Origin: Arenibacter echinorum
GTDB lineage: Bacteria; Bacteroidota; Bacteroidia; Flavobacteriales; Flavobacteriaceae
Reading direction: 5' to 3'
Length of the DNA stretch: 64,000 nt
Assembly (NCBI RefSeq): GCF_003259375.1
Contig: NZ_QLLN01000007.1
Coordinates: forward strand, 1-64,000
Shown here in pieces: positions 18,086-25,615 of the stretch. The notes beneath the pieces are model-generated. The model had not been told where the DNA came from and did no database searches. It saw only the letters and a program-made list of their open reading frames with translations. Within the stretch, counting starts at the first letter, position 1. Every line of letters starts with the position of its first letter. Position numbers and translations under genes: made by a program.

Positions 18086-18688
18086 TTATTGGACGTTGTT
18101 AGCTTGGATCCGTTCCCTCAAGGTTTTCATACAACGGGATTTTGCCGCTTTTACGACATTTTCACTATTGTAATTTTCAGCCTCCATGATTTCCTGTATA
18201 GTGTAACCGCGATAGTAAAAAAGGGTCAACAACTCCTGGCATTGTTTGCCAAGGGTGCCAAAATGTTTTTGTAATAATGTCTGCTCGGTTGTCAACTCTG
18301 GTTCTTCCATTTCAAAACCACTTACCAATTCATCTTCCCTACCTACAATTGCTAGGTCGAATTTGGAACTCACCTTTTTCTTATTCTTTTTCATACGATC
18401 AAAAATCAAGTATTTGCCAATACCAAAAAGGTAGGTGGCAATACTACTGGTAAAGCTTTCCACTTTACCGTTCATCACATTATCATAGAATATGATATAG
18501 GCATCTTGATAAACATCTATATTTTCCTCATCAGATAAATGGTACCTCCGTGCAAAATTTAAGAATTTGTCACGGTTCTCTTCGTAAACCTGTTTCAACG
18601 CCTTATCAGAGCCTTTTCTTAGGTCTTCGAGCGTAATTTCGGTTTTTGCTTCTTTCACTTTATGGATGGGGATAAATAAGGTTAACAC
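18086..18688 (-). CDS. ECF-type RNA polymerase sigma factor
   Basis: About 200 residues with the two ECF domains: region 2 (about 35-105, with DVYQDAYIIFYD and YLFGIGKYLIFDRMKK, the melting and -10-binding part) and region 4 (about 130-195, LTLFYYRGYTIQEIMEAENY plus NVVKAAKSRCMKTLRE, the -35-binding helix-turn-helix). The first possible start is GTG at 18688; another GTG at 18658 gives a shorter, equally typical N-terminus. The sequence across the first start codon reads GTTAACC, 15 bases, CATAAA, a near match to the site upstream of neighbouring lipoprotein genes. It probably acts with the membrane TPR protein encoded 2 bases downstream. Confidence 0.93.
   Translation of the reverse strand: MLTLFIPIHKVKEAKTEITLEDLRKGSDKALKQVYEENRDKFLNFARRYHLSDEENIDVYQDAYIIFYDNVMNGKVESFTSSIATYLFGIGKYLIFDRMKKNKKKVSSKFDLAIVGREDELVSGFEMEEPELTTEQTLLQKHFGTLGKQCQELLTLFYYRGYTIQEIMEAENYNSENVVKAAKSRCMKTLRERIQANNVQ
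18659..18686 (-). promoter_or_regulatory. GTTAACC-N15-CATAAA site at the sigma gene start
   Basis: On the minus strand GTTAACC (18686-18680), a 15-base spacer, then CATAAA (18664-18659). It differs by one base from the CATTAA of the lipoprotein sites. It overlaps the first ten codons of the longest sigma reading frame and ends one base before the alternative GTG start at 18658. Autoregulation with a shorter or leaderless message is one reading; chance is another. Confidence 0.35.
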
Positions 18689-18852
18689 CTCGCTATGCTA
18701 ATTTAACATTTTTTAAAAAAAGATGCCTATGAAAACCCTTAAATAGCGCGTACAACTTCCATTTGTAGTATTAGCACTACAAAGAATGCCGCTACTTTAC
18801 AACAAGAACTAAGTGTTGATAACAAAACACCAAAAAAAAAATTCATCATAAC

Positions 18853-18880
18853 GTTAACCTTTCATTTCCAAACCTATGAA
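18853..18880 (+). promoter_or_regulatory. degenerate GTTAACC-N15-TATGAA site upstream of the kelch gene
   Basis: GTTAACC at 18853-18859 followed at 15 bases by TATGAA (18875-18880), 25 bases before the ATG at 18906. The first box is exact; the second deviates from CATTAA. Placed in the set because of exact first box, spacing and position. Confidence 0.45.
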
Positions 18881-18905
18881 GGGTTAAATATTTAAAACTA
18901 AAATC

Positions 18906-19949
18906 ATGAAAACAATCAAAATTTTATACCTGACTTTTGTATTGATCTCCGCAATATCCTGTGATAAGGATTCCGTTGGCGACATCCCTACCGAACCTAA
19001 AGAAGTTGAGTCCATTCCCAAAGATGGTGAACTTCCGGCCGAATCTCTCTCACTTACTTTTACCGTTCAGACCCAACAAGACCAAATGGGCGATTTTGCA
19101 AAGAATGCCATGGTCGAATTCGATGGCAAGGTATGGTCTGTTGGAGGTATTAACGCCTATTCAACCCCTAATTTATCCAGTGATGTCTGGAGCAGTGAAA
19201 ACGGGAAAAACTGGATTTCAGTGACCAACGATAAGTTTAGTGAACGTGAAGGCCATACGCTGACCGTATATGACAACAAAATGTGGCTCATTGGAGGTGT
19301 AGATGATTCGCACACCCATTTAGGAGAAATATATTTCTCTACCGACGGTGTTAACTGGACCATGGTAACCACCATCAGCCCCACATTAGCCGCCCCGGCC
19401 TTCCACAGCACTGTTGTCTTCAACAACAAACTATACGTTATCAGGGATGGCTTTGATGACCATGTCATTGTATTGTCCTCCAGTGATGGCATTAATTGGA
19501 ATCTTGAAACTGACCATGCTTTTTCCAATAGGGAGGATTTTGAAGCCGTGGTATTTGAAAATGCCATTTATGTAATTGGCGGTAAGCACGTTGATAGTTC
19601 ATTTAATGAAATATGGAAAAGTACAGATGGCATAGAATGGAATTTGGTTACTCCCAATACCGACATCTTTAGCCCCAGGTATGCACATACGGCAACAGTA
19701 CACAACAACAAGGTATGGATAGTTGGGGGTGTCACAGGCCCTTATGATGAGACTCATATCGATTTTTGGTTCTCCGAAAACATGGAGGATTGGACAGAAT
19801 ATGATGGTCCCTTACCCACTACAGAAGGTCTTATTCATCATACGGCGCTATCCTATAATGAGGAATTATGGCTTTTTGGAGGACTACAACCAGACGCTTC
19901 CGGTGGGGCACCAATAACAGGGGAAATCAGAAGTATAAGCGAAGATTAA
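18906..19949 (+). CDS. kelch-repeat lipoprotein
   Basis: A 347-residue lipoprotein with lipobox AISCDKD (Cys20) and then a beta-propeller of kelch-type blades. Recurrent pairs such as VWSVGG, MWLIGG, YVIGG, VWIVGG and LWLFGG each come with a following W-x-S/T-x-N/D-G-x-x-W segment; about five or six blades of ~50 residues fill residues 50-340. Such propellers bind partners or glycans at the cell surface. The gene begins 217 bases from the divergent sigma gene and has a degenerate GTTAACC site upstream; the next gene (20011) probably shares its transcript. Confidence 0.88.
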   Translation: MKTIKILYLTFVLISAISCDKDSVGDIPTEPKEVESIPKDGELPAESLSLTFTVQTQQDQMGDFAKNAMVEFDGKVWSVGGINAYSTPNLSSDVWSSENGKNWISVTNDKFSEREGHTLTVYDNKMWLIGGVDDSHTHLGEIYFSTDGVNWTMVTTISPTLAAPAFHSTVVFNNKLYVIRDGFDDHVIVLSSSDGINWNLETDHAFSNREDFEAVVFENAIYVIGGKHVDSSFNEIWKSTDGIEWNLVTPNTDIFSPRYAHTATVHNNKVWIVGGVTGPYDETHIDFWFSENMEDWTEYDGPLPTTEGLIHHTALSYNEELWLFGGLQPDASGGAPITGEIRSISED

Positions 19950-20010
19950 TACCGGCCGGTTTTAAGCCATTATATAATAAGAACATAAAACAACATTAAA
20001 CAAATATATC

Positions 20011-20502
20011 ATGAAAACAATATCCACCATTAGAATCAAATTTAAAAATATTTGGACATTAGGACTACTACTCCTTCTTGCAACAACCTTTTTAAGTTGC
20101 AACAAAGAAGACGAACCCGAAATTGAAGCCTCCCTTCTGGCAGAGAGTTCACAAGAACTAGTATTGGGCAAATGGTTTGTAGAACTGGCTCAAAGCGATA
20201 TAGCAAGCCACTGTCTCGAACAGTACTACTTGGATTTCAAGTCCGAAGAAGTTACAAATATGGGAGCACTGGGCTTGATCCATGAACAGACAACAAATTT
20301 AGACACGGGCATTTCGTTAACCAAAATTTGTGAGCTGCCCGATGAAACCTCTTATGGGTATTCCTGGACAGGTAACCAAGATCTCAGCATTATGATAGAC
20401 TCCAGAGAGGCAAGGTTATCCATCATTATGATATCCAACAACCTTCTTATCCTGAACAACGAAACAACCGGAAAAATGCTCGTCATGAAAAGGAGACCTT
20501 GA
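20011..20502 (+). CDS. hypothetical lipoprotein
   Basis: A 163-residue lipoprotein. A rather long n-region precedes the hydrophobic stretch (LGLLLLLATTFL) and the lipobox LSCNKED (Cys30). The mature part is acidic at first, then beta-rich with the phrase LGKWFVELAQSD, in which LGKW recalls lipocalin-like proteins that often begin with LxGxW. I do not recognise the family with certainty. It lies 61 bases after the kelch gene with no GTTAACC site between, so the two are likely one transcript. Confidence 0.75.
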   Translation: MKTISTIRIKFKNIWTLGLLLLLATTFLSCNKEDEPEIEASLLAESSQELVLGKWFVELAQSDIASHCLEQYYLDFKSEEVTNMGALGLIHEQTTNLDTGISLTKICELPDETSYGYSWTGNQDLSIMIDSREARLSIIMISNNLLILNNETTGKMLVMKRRP

Positions 20503-20738
20503 CAATCGTCATTTTTAAAGTCGATCACGTTTTTAATCTATTCATCCCTTAATCCTGAAGACGACAGGGGTGGCTCTACTGAGAATCTGATAATTCCAGT
20601 CCCGCACTATTTAGGACGAATCTTCGGGGCATTGATATAACTTAAAAGTCCGGTTCTAAACCAGATCACTATTTTTTGCCGAAATGTTAACCTTTAAGGA
20701 GTGGGGCCATTAAGATTATAAATACTAAAAACACAATT
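20503..20738 (+). promoter_or_regulatory. intergenic region with a GTTAACC-N15-CATTAA site
   Basis: GTTAACC at 20686-20692 and CATTAA at 20708-20713, 15 bases apart, end 25 bases before the ATG at 20739. No gene is seen in the rest of the gap. This is a perfect copy of the bipartite site. Confidence 0.6.
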
Positions 20739-21137
20739 ATGAAAACTATCAAAACTATAATGACATTGGGCCTAATATCAATGTGCATAGCTTGTCAAGG
20801 ACAGGCAAAACAGGAAAACACCGATAGAAAGGAAGCTCAGAATGTTTCCAAGATGGATACTGCCAAACAGATGAATCTTTTGGATGAACAAGCCAAGATC
20901 TTAGGTTCTGTTTTTGGAAATCTTGAAACGGGAGAAAAAAATCCGTTTGAGGGTATTACCAATTATATGGAATTGATTGAAAAAATGGAAGGTCCCGAAG
21001 CAGATAAACAGTATTTAAGGGAACAGTACAAATTGTATGACTTGAGTACAGACCCCAAGAAAAAGGAAGAGTTTAAAGTTTTGTTCAATAAAAAACTTAA
21101 AGAGGCCATGGACAAAGGCATGACAGAAGAGCAATAA
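20739..21137 (+). CDS. small helical lipoprotein
   Basis: A 132-residue lipoprotein with lipobox CIACQGQ (Cys20 region). The mature part is strongly charged and predicted helical (Lys/Glu rich), with no cysteines or recognisable motif. It is a single-gene unit: a perfect GTTAACC site lies upstream and a strong terminator 20 bases downstream. Function unknown; its place in the putative sigma regulon is the main clue. Confidence 0.75.
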   Translation: MKTIKTIMTLGLISMCIACQGQAKQENTDRKEAQNVSKMDTAKQMNLLDEQAKILGSVFGNLETGEKNPFEGITNYMELIEKMEGPEADKQYLREQYKLYDLSTDPKKKEEFKVLFNKKLKEAMDKGMTEEQ

Positions 21138-21157
21138 GATAGCGTCTTTAAAAAAAG

Positions 21158-21183
21158 CCGAAGTAAAAATCTTCGGTTTTTTT
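21158..21183 (+). terminator. rho-independent terminator after the small lipoprotein
   Basis: CCGAAG, a 7-base loop, CTTCGG and seven T. It runs straight into the GTTAACC promoter of the next gene, only 11 bases further on. Confidence 0.9.
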
Positions 21184-21193
21184 ATGCTCCAAT

Positions 21194-21221
21194 GTTAACC
21201 TAGGAAATGATTCTCCATTAA
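21194..21221 (+). promoter_or_regulatory. GTTAACC-N15-CATTAA site upstream of the LRR gene
   Basis: GTTAACC at 21194-21200, 15 bases, CATTAA at 21216-21221, 29 bases before the ATG at 21250. Perfect copy. Confidence 0.6.
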
Positions 21222-21249
21222 AGTATACAAATCATTAAAATATTTTATC

Positions 21250-22758
21250 ATGAAAATCTATAATTCAATCTTGGGAATTTTAATACTACTTACAATAACA
21301 ATGGGCTGCCAGAAAGATGATGACAGCATCATTTATTTAAGTGATGCCAAACAAATAACAGCCTTCAGAATATTAAAAACTGAAAATCCTTCTTTGACCC
21401 AGGATATTATCGGCACTATTGATCAGGACACAAGAACCATAACCGCAATGGCTCCAAATGGCACTGACTTAAATGGTCTTGTCCCAAGTATTCAAGTATC
21501 ATTAAAGGCATCCATAGACCCGAAGGCAAGCCAAGATTTTGTCAACACTGTAATTTACACAGTTACCGCTGAGGATAAAACTACGGCAGCTTATGAAGTA
21601 ACGGTCCTAATTGATAAAAGCAGTGAAAAAAAAATAACTTATTTTAATTTTGAAAGAGCAGATAACCCCGCATTAACGGCATCTATAAGTTGTTCAATAG
21701 ACGACGATTTAAAATTGATTACCGCAACTATACCCAATAATGTAGACCTGTCCTCTATGACCCCAAGTATTGGACTATCCCCTGGAGCCACAATAGATCC
21801 CAATGGAGTCCAAAATTTCACGGAAAAAGTGAACTACACTATAACCGCAGAGGACGGCTCTTCCAATATCTACGAGGTTCATTTAACCAACCTTGCTACC
21901 AAACAAAAAAAGGTATTGGAGGATATCTTAAGTACAAACCCCGAAAACACCTTGGGATGGGACTTAAACACCCCGGATTTAAGTACTTTGGAGGGCGTAA
22001 ATACCTGGGAAACTGGAGAAATACATTGGATAGACCTTTCTGGAAAGGGCATTAAGGTAATACCCGCAGCCTTAGGTGAACTTAAGAACTTGAGCTTTCT
22101 AAAACTCTCCAATAACAATATTGATCTTATTCCTGAAGAGATAGGATCATTAACCAACTTATCAAGTTTTTATGTGGACAATAATATGCTTGAGGCATTA
22201 CCAGCAGCATTTTGGACACTTACAGCGCTTCGGAATTTAGATTTAAACAATAATAATTTAACCTCCATACCAAGCGAAATTGGTGCCCTAATAAATTTAG
22301 GACAACTTAATATCTCCGATAATAATTTGCAGTCCATTCCGGCTGAAACTGGGAACTTGGTCCAATTGACCTATTTAAATTTCAGTTCCAACAAAATTGA
22401 AACCCTACCACAAGAAATAGGTCAGCTAACAAACCTGCAATATTTCTATGCTACTGACAATGAATTGACCAATCTTCCCGAATCAATTTGGGATTTAGGA
22501 AGTATTGAGTATTTCTCTATAGGCAGTAACAATTTCTCATCGCTAACCAATAAAATAGGACAACTTACTACATTGATAGAATTAAATATATCAAACAACA
22601 ATCTTAGCACCCTTCCCACTTCCGTGGGAGAACTCATAAACTTGGATGAGTTGGATTTGCGCACTAATAGTTTTACCTCAATCCCTCAAGTCGTTTGTGA
22701 CCTGGAAACTGATCATGGCACTTTAATTCACAAAGACGAAGGCGTTAGCTGCGAATAG
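21250..22758 (+). CDS. leucine-rich-repeat lipoprotein
   Basis: A 502-residue lipoprotein with lipobox MGCQKDD (Cys18 region). Residues about 30-215 form two repeats of the same beta-sandwich unit (both contain a phrase like VNYTITAEDGSSNIYEV/VIYTVTAEDKTTAAYEV), of the DUF5018 or cadherin-like type. Residues about 240-480 hold nine or so leucine-rich repeats of the form LxxLxLxxNxLxxLPxxIGxL, forming a curved binding surface. It should be displayed at the cell surface and bind a protein or glycan; the ligand is unknown. It is a single-gene unit with its own site and terminator. Confidence 0.9.
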   Translation: MKIYNSILGILILLTITMGCQKDDDSIIYLSDAKQITAFRILKTENPSLTQDIIGTIDQDTRTITAMAPNGTDLNGLVPSIQVSLKASIDPKASQDFVNTVIYTVTAEDKTTAAYEVTVLIDKSSEKKITYFNFERADNPALTASISCSIDDDLKLITATIPNNVDLSSMTPSIGLSPGATIDPNGVQNFTEKVNYTITAEDGSSNIYEVHLTNLATKQKKVLEDILSTNPENTLGWDLNTPDLSTLEGVNTWETGEIHWIDLSGKGIKVIPAALGELKNLSFLKLSNNNIDLIPEEIGSLTNLSSFYVDNNMLEALPAAFWTLTALRNLDLNNNNLTSIPSEIGALINLGQLNISDNNLQSIPAETGNLVQLTYLNFSSNKIETLPQEIGQLTNLQYFYATDNELTNLPESIWDLGSIEYFSIGSNNFSSLTNKIGQLTTLIELNISNNNLSTLPTSVGELINLDELDLRTNSFTSIPQVVCDLETDHGTLIHKDEGVSCE

Positions 22759-22791
22759 AGAAATTAGGACACCCCTGGTAAATAGCATTTT

Positions 22792-22820
22792 AAACCGAGG
22801 TACCTACTTCGGTTTTTTTT
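22792..22820 (+). terminator. rho-independent terminator after the LRR gene
   Basis: AAACCGA, a loop, TCGG and eight T, lying 34 bases after the stop. The T run is followed by the next GTTAACC site after 10 bases. Confidence 0.8.
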
Positions 22821-22830
22821 ATGCACCAAT

Positions 22831-22859
22831 GTTAACCTATAAAATATCCAAACCATTAA
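22831..22859 (+). promoter_or_regulatory. GTTAACC-N16-CATTAA site upstream of collagen-like gene 1
   Basis: GTTAACC at 22831-22837, 16 bases, CATTAA at 22854-22859, 29 bases before the ATG at 22889. Confidence 0.6.
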
Positions 22860-22888
22860 AAGGCAAATAATATTAAAAACAAGAAATT

Positions 22889-23503
22889 ATGAAAATTACA
22901 ATGAAATATTTGGGCTTAGTTATTGCAATAATGACCCTTACTTTTACATCTTGTTCAAAAGATGGTGAAATAGGGCCAATAGGACCAGCGGGCGCAAACG
23001 GAACCAATGGCATTGACGGGGTCGATGGACAGGATGGGCAAGATGGAGAAGATGGCAACGCCAATGTAACTGCTTCTGATTGGTTTGAGCCAACTGAGAG
23101 TTCTTATAGCGTTAACAATCCAAGATATAAGGCCTTACCTCTTGCAACAAATCTGAGTTCAAGTTTATTGGAGGACGGGGTTATTCTTGTGTACTATGAT
23201 AATGACACGGATGTTTATCTCCTCCCCAATCATATATTCGCTCCTGACGGCTCTATATTAAAATCAGTGGACTCAAAAACTAATCGTGCCGCGCGCACTA
23301 TATACATTAACATCCAACGTTCAGATTCTGATCTAATTCCAAGTGAATACCTATGGGATCAAAGTGGCCCGCCTTACAATAGGGGAGTTCGATTTAGATA
23401 TGTAATCGTTCCCTCCAACGCTGCATCCGGTAAAAAGGCTACAATCGACTACAAGAAAATGTCTTATGAAGAGGTAATGGACCATTTCGGATTGGATTAT
23501 TAA
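22889..23503 (+). CDS. collagen-like repeat lipoprotein 1
   Basis: A 204-residue lipoprotein with lipobox TSCSKDG (Cys19 region) and then about ten Gly-X-Y triplets (residues about 24-57: GPIGPAG, GTNGIDG, GQDGEDG), rich in Asp at the end as in bacterial collagen-like proteins. A globular beta-rich C-terminal domain follows, ending DHFGLDY. Collagen-like triplets should form a stalk, probably trimeric, holding the domain away from the outer membrane. Its sister at 23631 has the same plan and the same C-terminal FGLDY. Function unknown. Confidence 0.88.
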   Translation: MKITMKYLGLVIAIMTLTFTSCSKDGEIGPIGPAGANGTNGIDGVDGQDGQDGEDGNANVTASDWFEPTESSYSVNNPRYKALPLATNLSSSLLEDGVILVYYDNDTDVYLLPNHIFAPDGSILKSVDSKTNRAARTIYINIQRSDSDLIPSEYLWDQSGPPYNRGVRFRYVIVPSNAASGKKATIDYKKMSYEEVMDHFGLDY

Positions 23504-23526
23504 TAACCATTATTGGACAACATATT

Positions 23527-23558
23527 AAAAAACCGAGCATCTCACTCGGTTTTTTTTT
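23527..23558 (+). terminator. rho-independent terminator after collagen-like gene 1
   Basis: AAAAAACCGAG, a loop of 6 or 7 bases, CTCGGTTTTTTTTT. A GTTAACC site begins 9 bases further on. Confidence 0.85.
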
Positions 23559-23566
23559 GCTCTGAT

Positions 23567-23594
23567 GTTAACCTTGTTAATCTTCTAACATTAA
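23567..23594 (+). promoter_or_regulatory. GTTAACC-N15-CATTAA site upstream of collagen-like gene 2
   Basis: GTTAACC at 23567-23573, 15 bases, CATTAA at 23589-23594, 36 bases before the ATG at 23631. Confidence 0.6.
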
Positions 23595-23630
23595 TAAAAA
23601 AACAATAATCATTTTTTAAAAATTCTAATT

Positions 23631-24224
23631 ATGAAAAAAACAATGAAATTATTTGGATTAGCTATCTTGGTTTTTAGCCTTTTGACAACCTCTTGCGCTA
23701 AAGATGGTGAAGATGGGGCTATGGGCCCCGCCGGTATTGACGGTGTCGATGGAACCGATGGAACTAACGGTGTTGACGGGACTAACGGAAACGCCAACGT
23801 CAATACCTACGTTTTTGACCTTTCGTCCGATTCTGGTAATTCAATTCCCGTGGATTTACCGGAACTCACTCAAGAAGTAATCGACAATGATCTTATTATT
23901 GGTTACCTACAAAATGGTGCGGGAAGCAGCACCTATTACCCAGTACCCGCAAGTGTATGGCCGAATGGCACTGGTGGATTCTATGACATTGCCGTTGATA
24001 TTGCAATAGGAAAATATTGGATTCATTTTTACGAGGTTGGTACACAGACATTCATGAATGTAACTAGTGTAGAATTGGGCAAACTTAAAATCGTTATTGC
24101 CGAATCTACAAATACAACTACAGGTAAAAGTGGAAAAGAAAGTATTCGCCAATCATTGAAATCAGCAGGTGTCGACATAAACGATTACTACGCCGTTATG
24201 GATTATTTTGGGCTTGACTATTAG
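23631..24224 (+). CDS. collagen-like repeat lipoprotein 2
   Basis: A 197-residue paralogue of the protein at 22889: lipobox TSCAKDG (Cys22 region), about ten Gly-X-Y triplets (residues about 25-58, for example GAMGPAG and GTDGTNG), then a globular C-terminal domain that ends DYFGLDY. The globular domains differ in sequence apart from the start and the C-terminal tail, so the pair has diverged after duplication. Probably surface-exposed. It is a single-gene unit with its own promoter-like site and terminator. Confidence 0.88.
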   Translation: MKKTMKLFGLAILVFSLLTTSCAKDGEDGAMGPAGIDGVDGTDGTNGVDGTNGNANVNTYVFDLSSDSGNSIPVDLPELTQEVIDNDLIIGYLQNGAGSSTYYPVPASVWPNGTGGFYDIAVDIAIGKYWIHFYEVGTQTFMNVTSVELGKLKIVIAESTNTTTGKSGKESIRQSLKSAGVDINDYYAVMDYFGLDY

Positions 24225-24249
24225 GCCTTTTGAGACATAAAAATGAAAA

Positions 24250-24277
24250 GACCGATGCACATGCCTCGGTTTTTTTA
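24250..24277 (+). terminator. rho-independent terminator after collagen-like gene 2
   Basis: ACCGA, a 10-base loop, TCGGT and seven T (24251-24276). The next GTTAACC site begins 10 bases on. Confidence 0.7.
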
Positions 24278-24286
24278 TGCCCCAAT

Positions 24287-24314
24287 GTTAACCTTAAAAT
24301 TTCTGGACCATTAA
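24287..24314 (+). promoter_or_regulatory. GTTAACC-N15-CATTAA site upstream of the propeller gene
   Basis: GTTAACC at 24287-24293, 15 bases, CATTAA at 24309-24314, 67 bases before the ATG at 24382. Confidence 0.6.
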
Positions 24315-24381
24315 TAGGTAAAGCGTTCCTTCAATTGGAACAATGAAATTTAATAGATAAATAACTTAAAAAAACATTGCG

Positions 24382-25500
24382 ATGAAAACTTCAAATAGAA
24401 ATCATAGCCTATCCTATCAATTAGGGAAACACCAAAGTGCCAATAGATATTTAGCAAACCTATACCCACTTAAATACCTTATTATCCTACTACTATCAAC
24501 TACCTTATTCAATTGTAGTAGTGATGATGACACTACTAATTTTGAACAAGACCCTTTATTGGGAAAATGGGAAGTCACCAGTGGTGTTTTTATAGAATCA
24601 CAACCTAAATACCTCATTTTCAATACAGACAATACTATAAGCTTTTTACATGAGACGGATCTAGGATTTAAATCAAATGAAAAAGTTCCTTATACGGTTT
24701 CAGGATCTGAGATCAAAATAAATGTGCAAGGCTTTATACCTTTCGAATTCATATTGGAACAGAATAAACTTCAGATTATAGAGGGTGCTAATGTTTTGCA
24801 GTTGATAAAAAATAATAATGCGCCCTCTTCTGAAAATTGGGTAGAGGAACTTTCAATACTAAGTAAAGGAAATGCCCCAGTGAGCGGGGAGGGAGATTTC
24901 GCATTCACCTATGACAAAACAGAAATTATATATGGAATGAATGATGAAGCAACTTATATTCCCTTAATTGACCCGGTAACATTTACAGAAATTGGCCAAA
25001 TAGCAACCACAAATATTGCAACGGCCGTTGAGATTGAAAAGTTTGAAGATGCGGATAGGTTCCTTTTTCAGAACAATGCCAACTCCAACGAAATTAGCGT
25101 TTATAAAATGGATGATGGCACTTACCAATTTAGCCTAGAAGCAGACAATAAGATAAGTGGTATGGCCTCTGTAGATTCCCAGTATCTATGGGCAGCTTCC
25201 AATGAAGATGAAGGAAGCTTAAATCTAATAAATGTTGCGGACAATACCATAGACCAGACCATACCATTGGGTTATTATAATGTATATGGGTTGGACTATC
25301 AAAATGGATTCCTATATATTGCAGATGGTAAATACTTGCATAAATGCCAAACTACACCAACGTTTAAAACTGTTGAGACTTATAAATTGCCAGATTTTGG
25401 AATACAAGGCATTGCTTATGACGGCATCAACTTTTGGGTAAGTGGGGTGGATGTAACGGAAAGTGGTTATAAGCTGATTAAGACCAGCCTTACTCCATAA
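24382..25500 (+). CDS. lipoprotein with lipocalin-like and beta-propeller parts
   Basis: A 372-residue lipoprotein. An unusually long n-region (about 32 residues) precedes the hydrophobic segment and lipobox FNCSSDD (Cys46). Residues about 58-145 begin LLGKWEVTSG and look like a lipocalin-like domain; residues about 155-372 have repeats such as YLWAASNEDEG, FLYIADGKYL and GINFWVSG, suggesting a YncE/NHL-type propeller. No later in-frame Met gives a better signal, so the first ATG is kept. Last gene of the block with a GTTAACC site upstream; function unknown. Confidence 0.8.
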   Translation: MKTSNRNHSLSYQLGKHQSANRYLANLYPLKYLIILLLSTTLFNCSSDDDTTNFEQDPLLGKWEVTSGVFIESQPKYLIFNTDNTISFLHETDLGFKSNEKVPYTVSGSEIKINVQGFIPFEFILEQNKLQIIEGANVLQLIKNNNAPSSENWVEELSILSKGNAPVSGEGDFAFTYDKTEIIYGMNDEATYIPLIDPVTFTEIGQIATTNIATAVEIEKFEDADRFLFQNNANSNEISVYKMDDGTYQFSLEADNKISGMASVDSQYLWAASNEDEGSLNLINVADNTIDQTIPLGYYNVYGLDYQNGFLYIADGKYLHKCQTTPTFKTVETYKLPDFGIQGIAYDGINFWVSGVDVTESGYKLIKTSLTP

Positions 25501-25615
25501 AATATTTCATCCTTAAGTGGGGATTTTAGATATACCGGTCTAAAGATGATCATAAATAGAAATATTGGAATTTTTGGTAAAGCCAGAGTAATAATTGGAA
25601 ATATCGAAACTACTC

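Noticed and set aside
22940-23060. Direct repeats in the collagen-like gene considered as a CRISPR array
   Set aside because: The repeats are 9-base Gly-X-Y coding units without spacers; no cas genes in the window.
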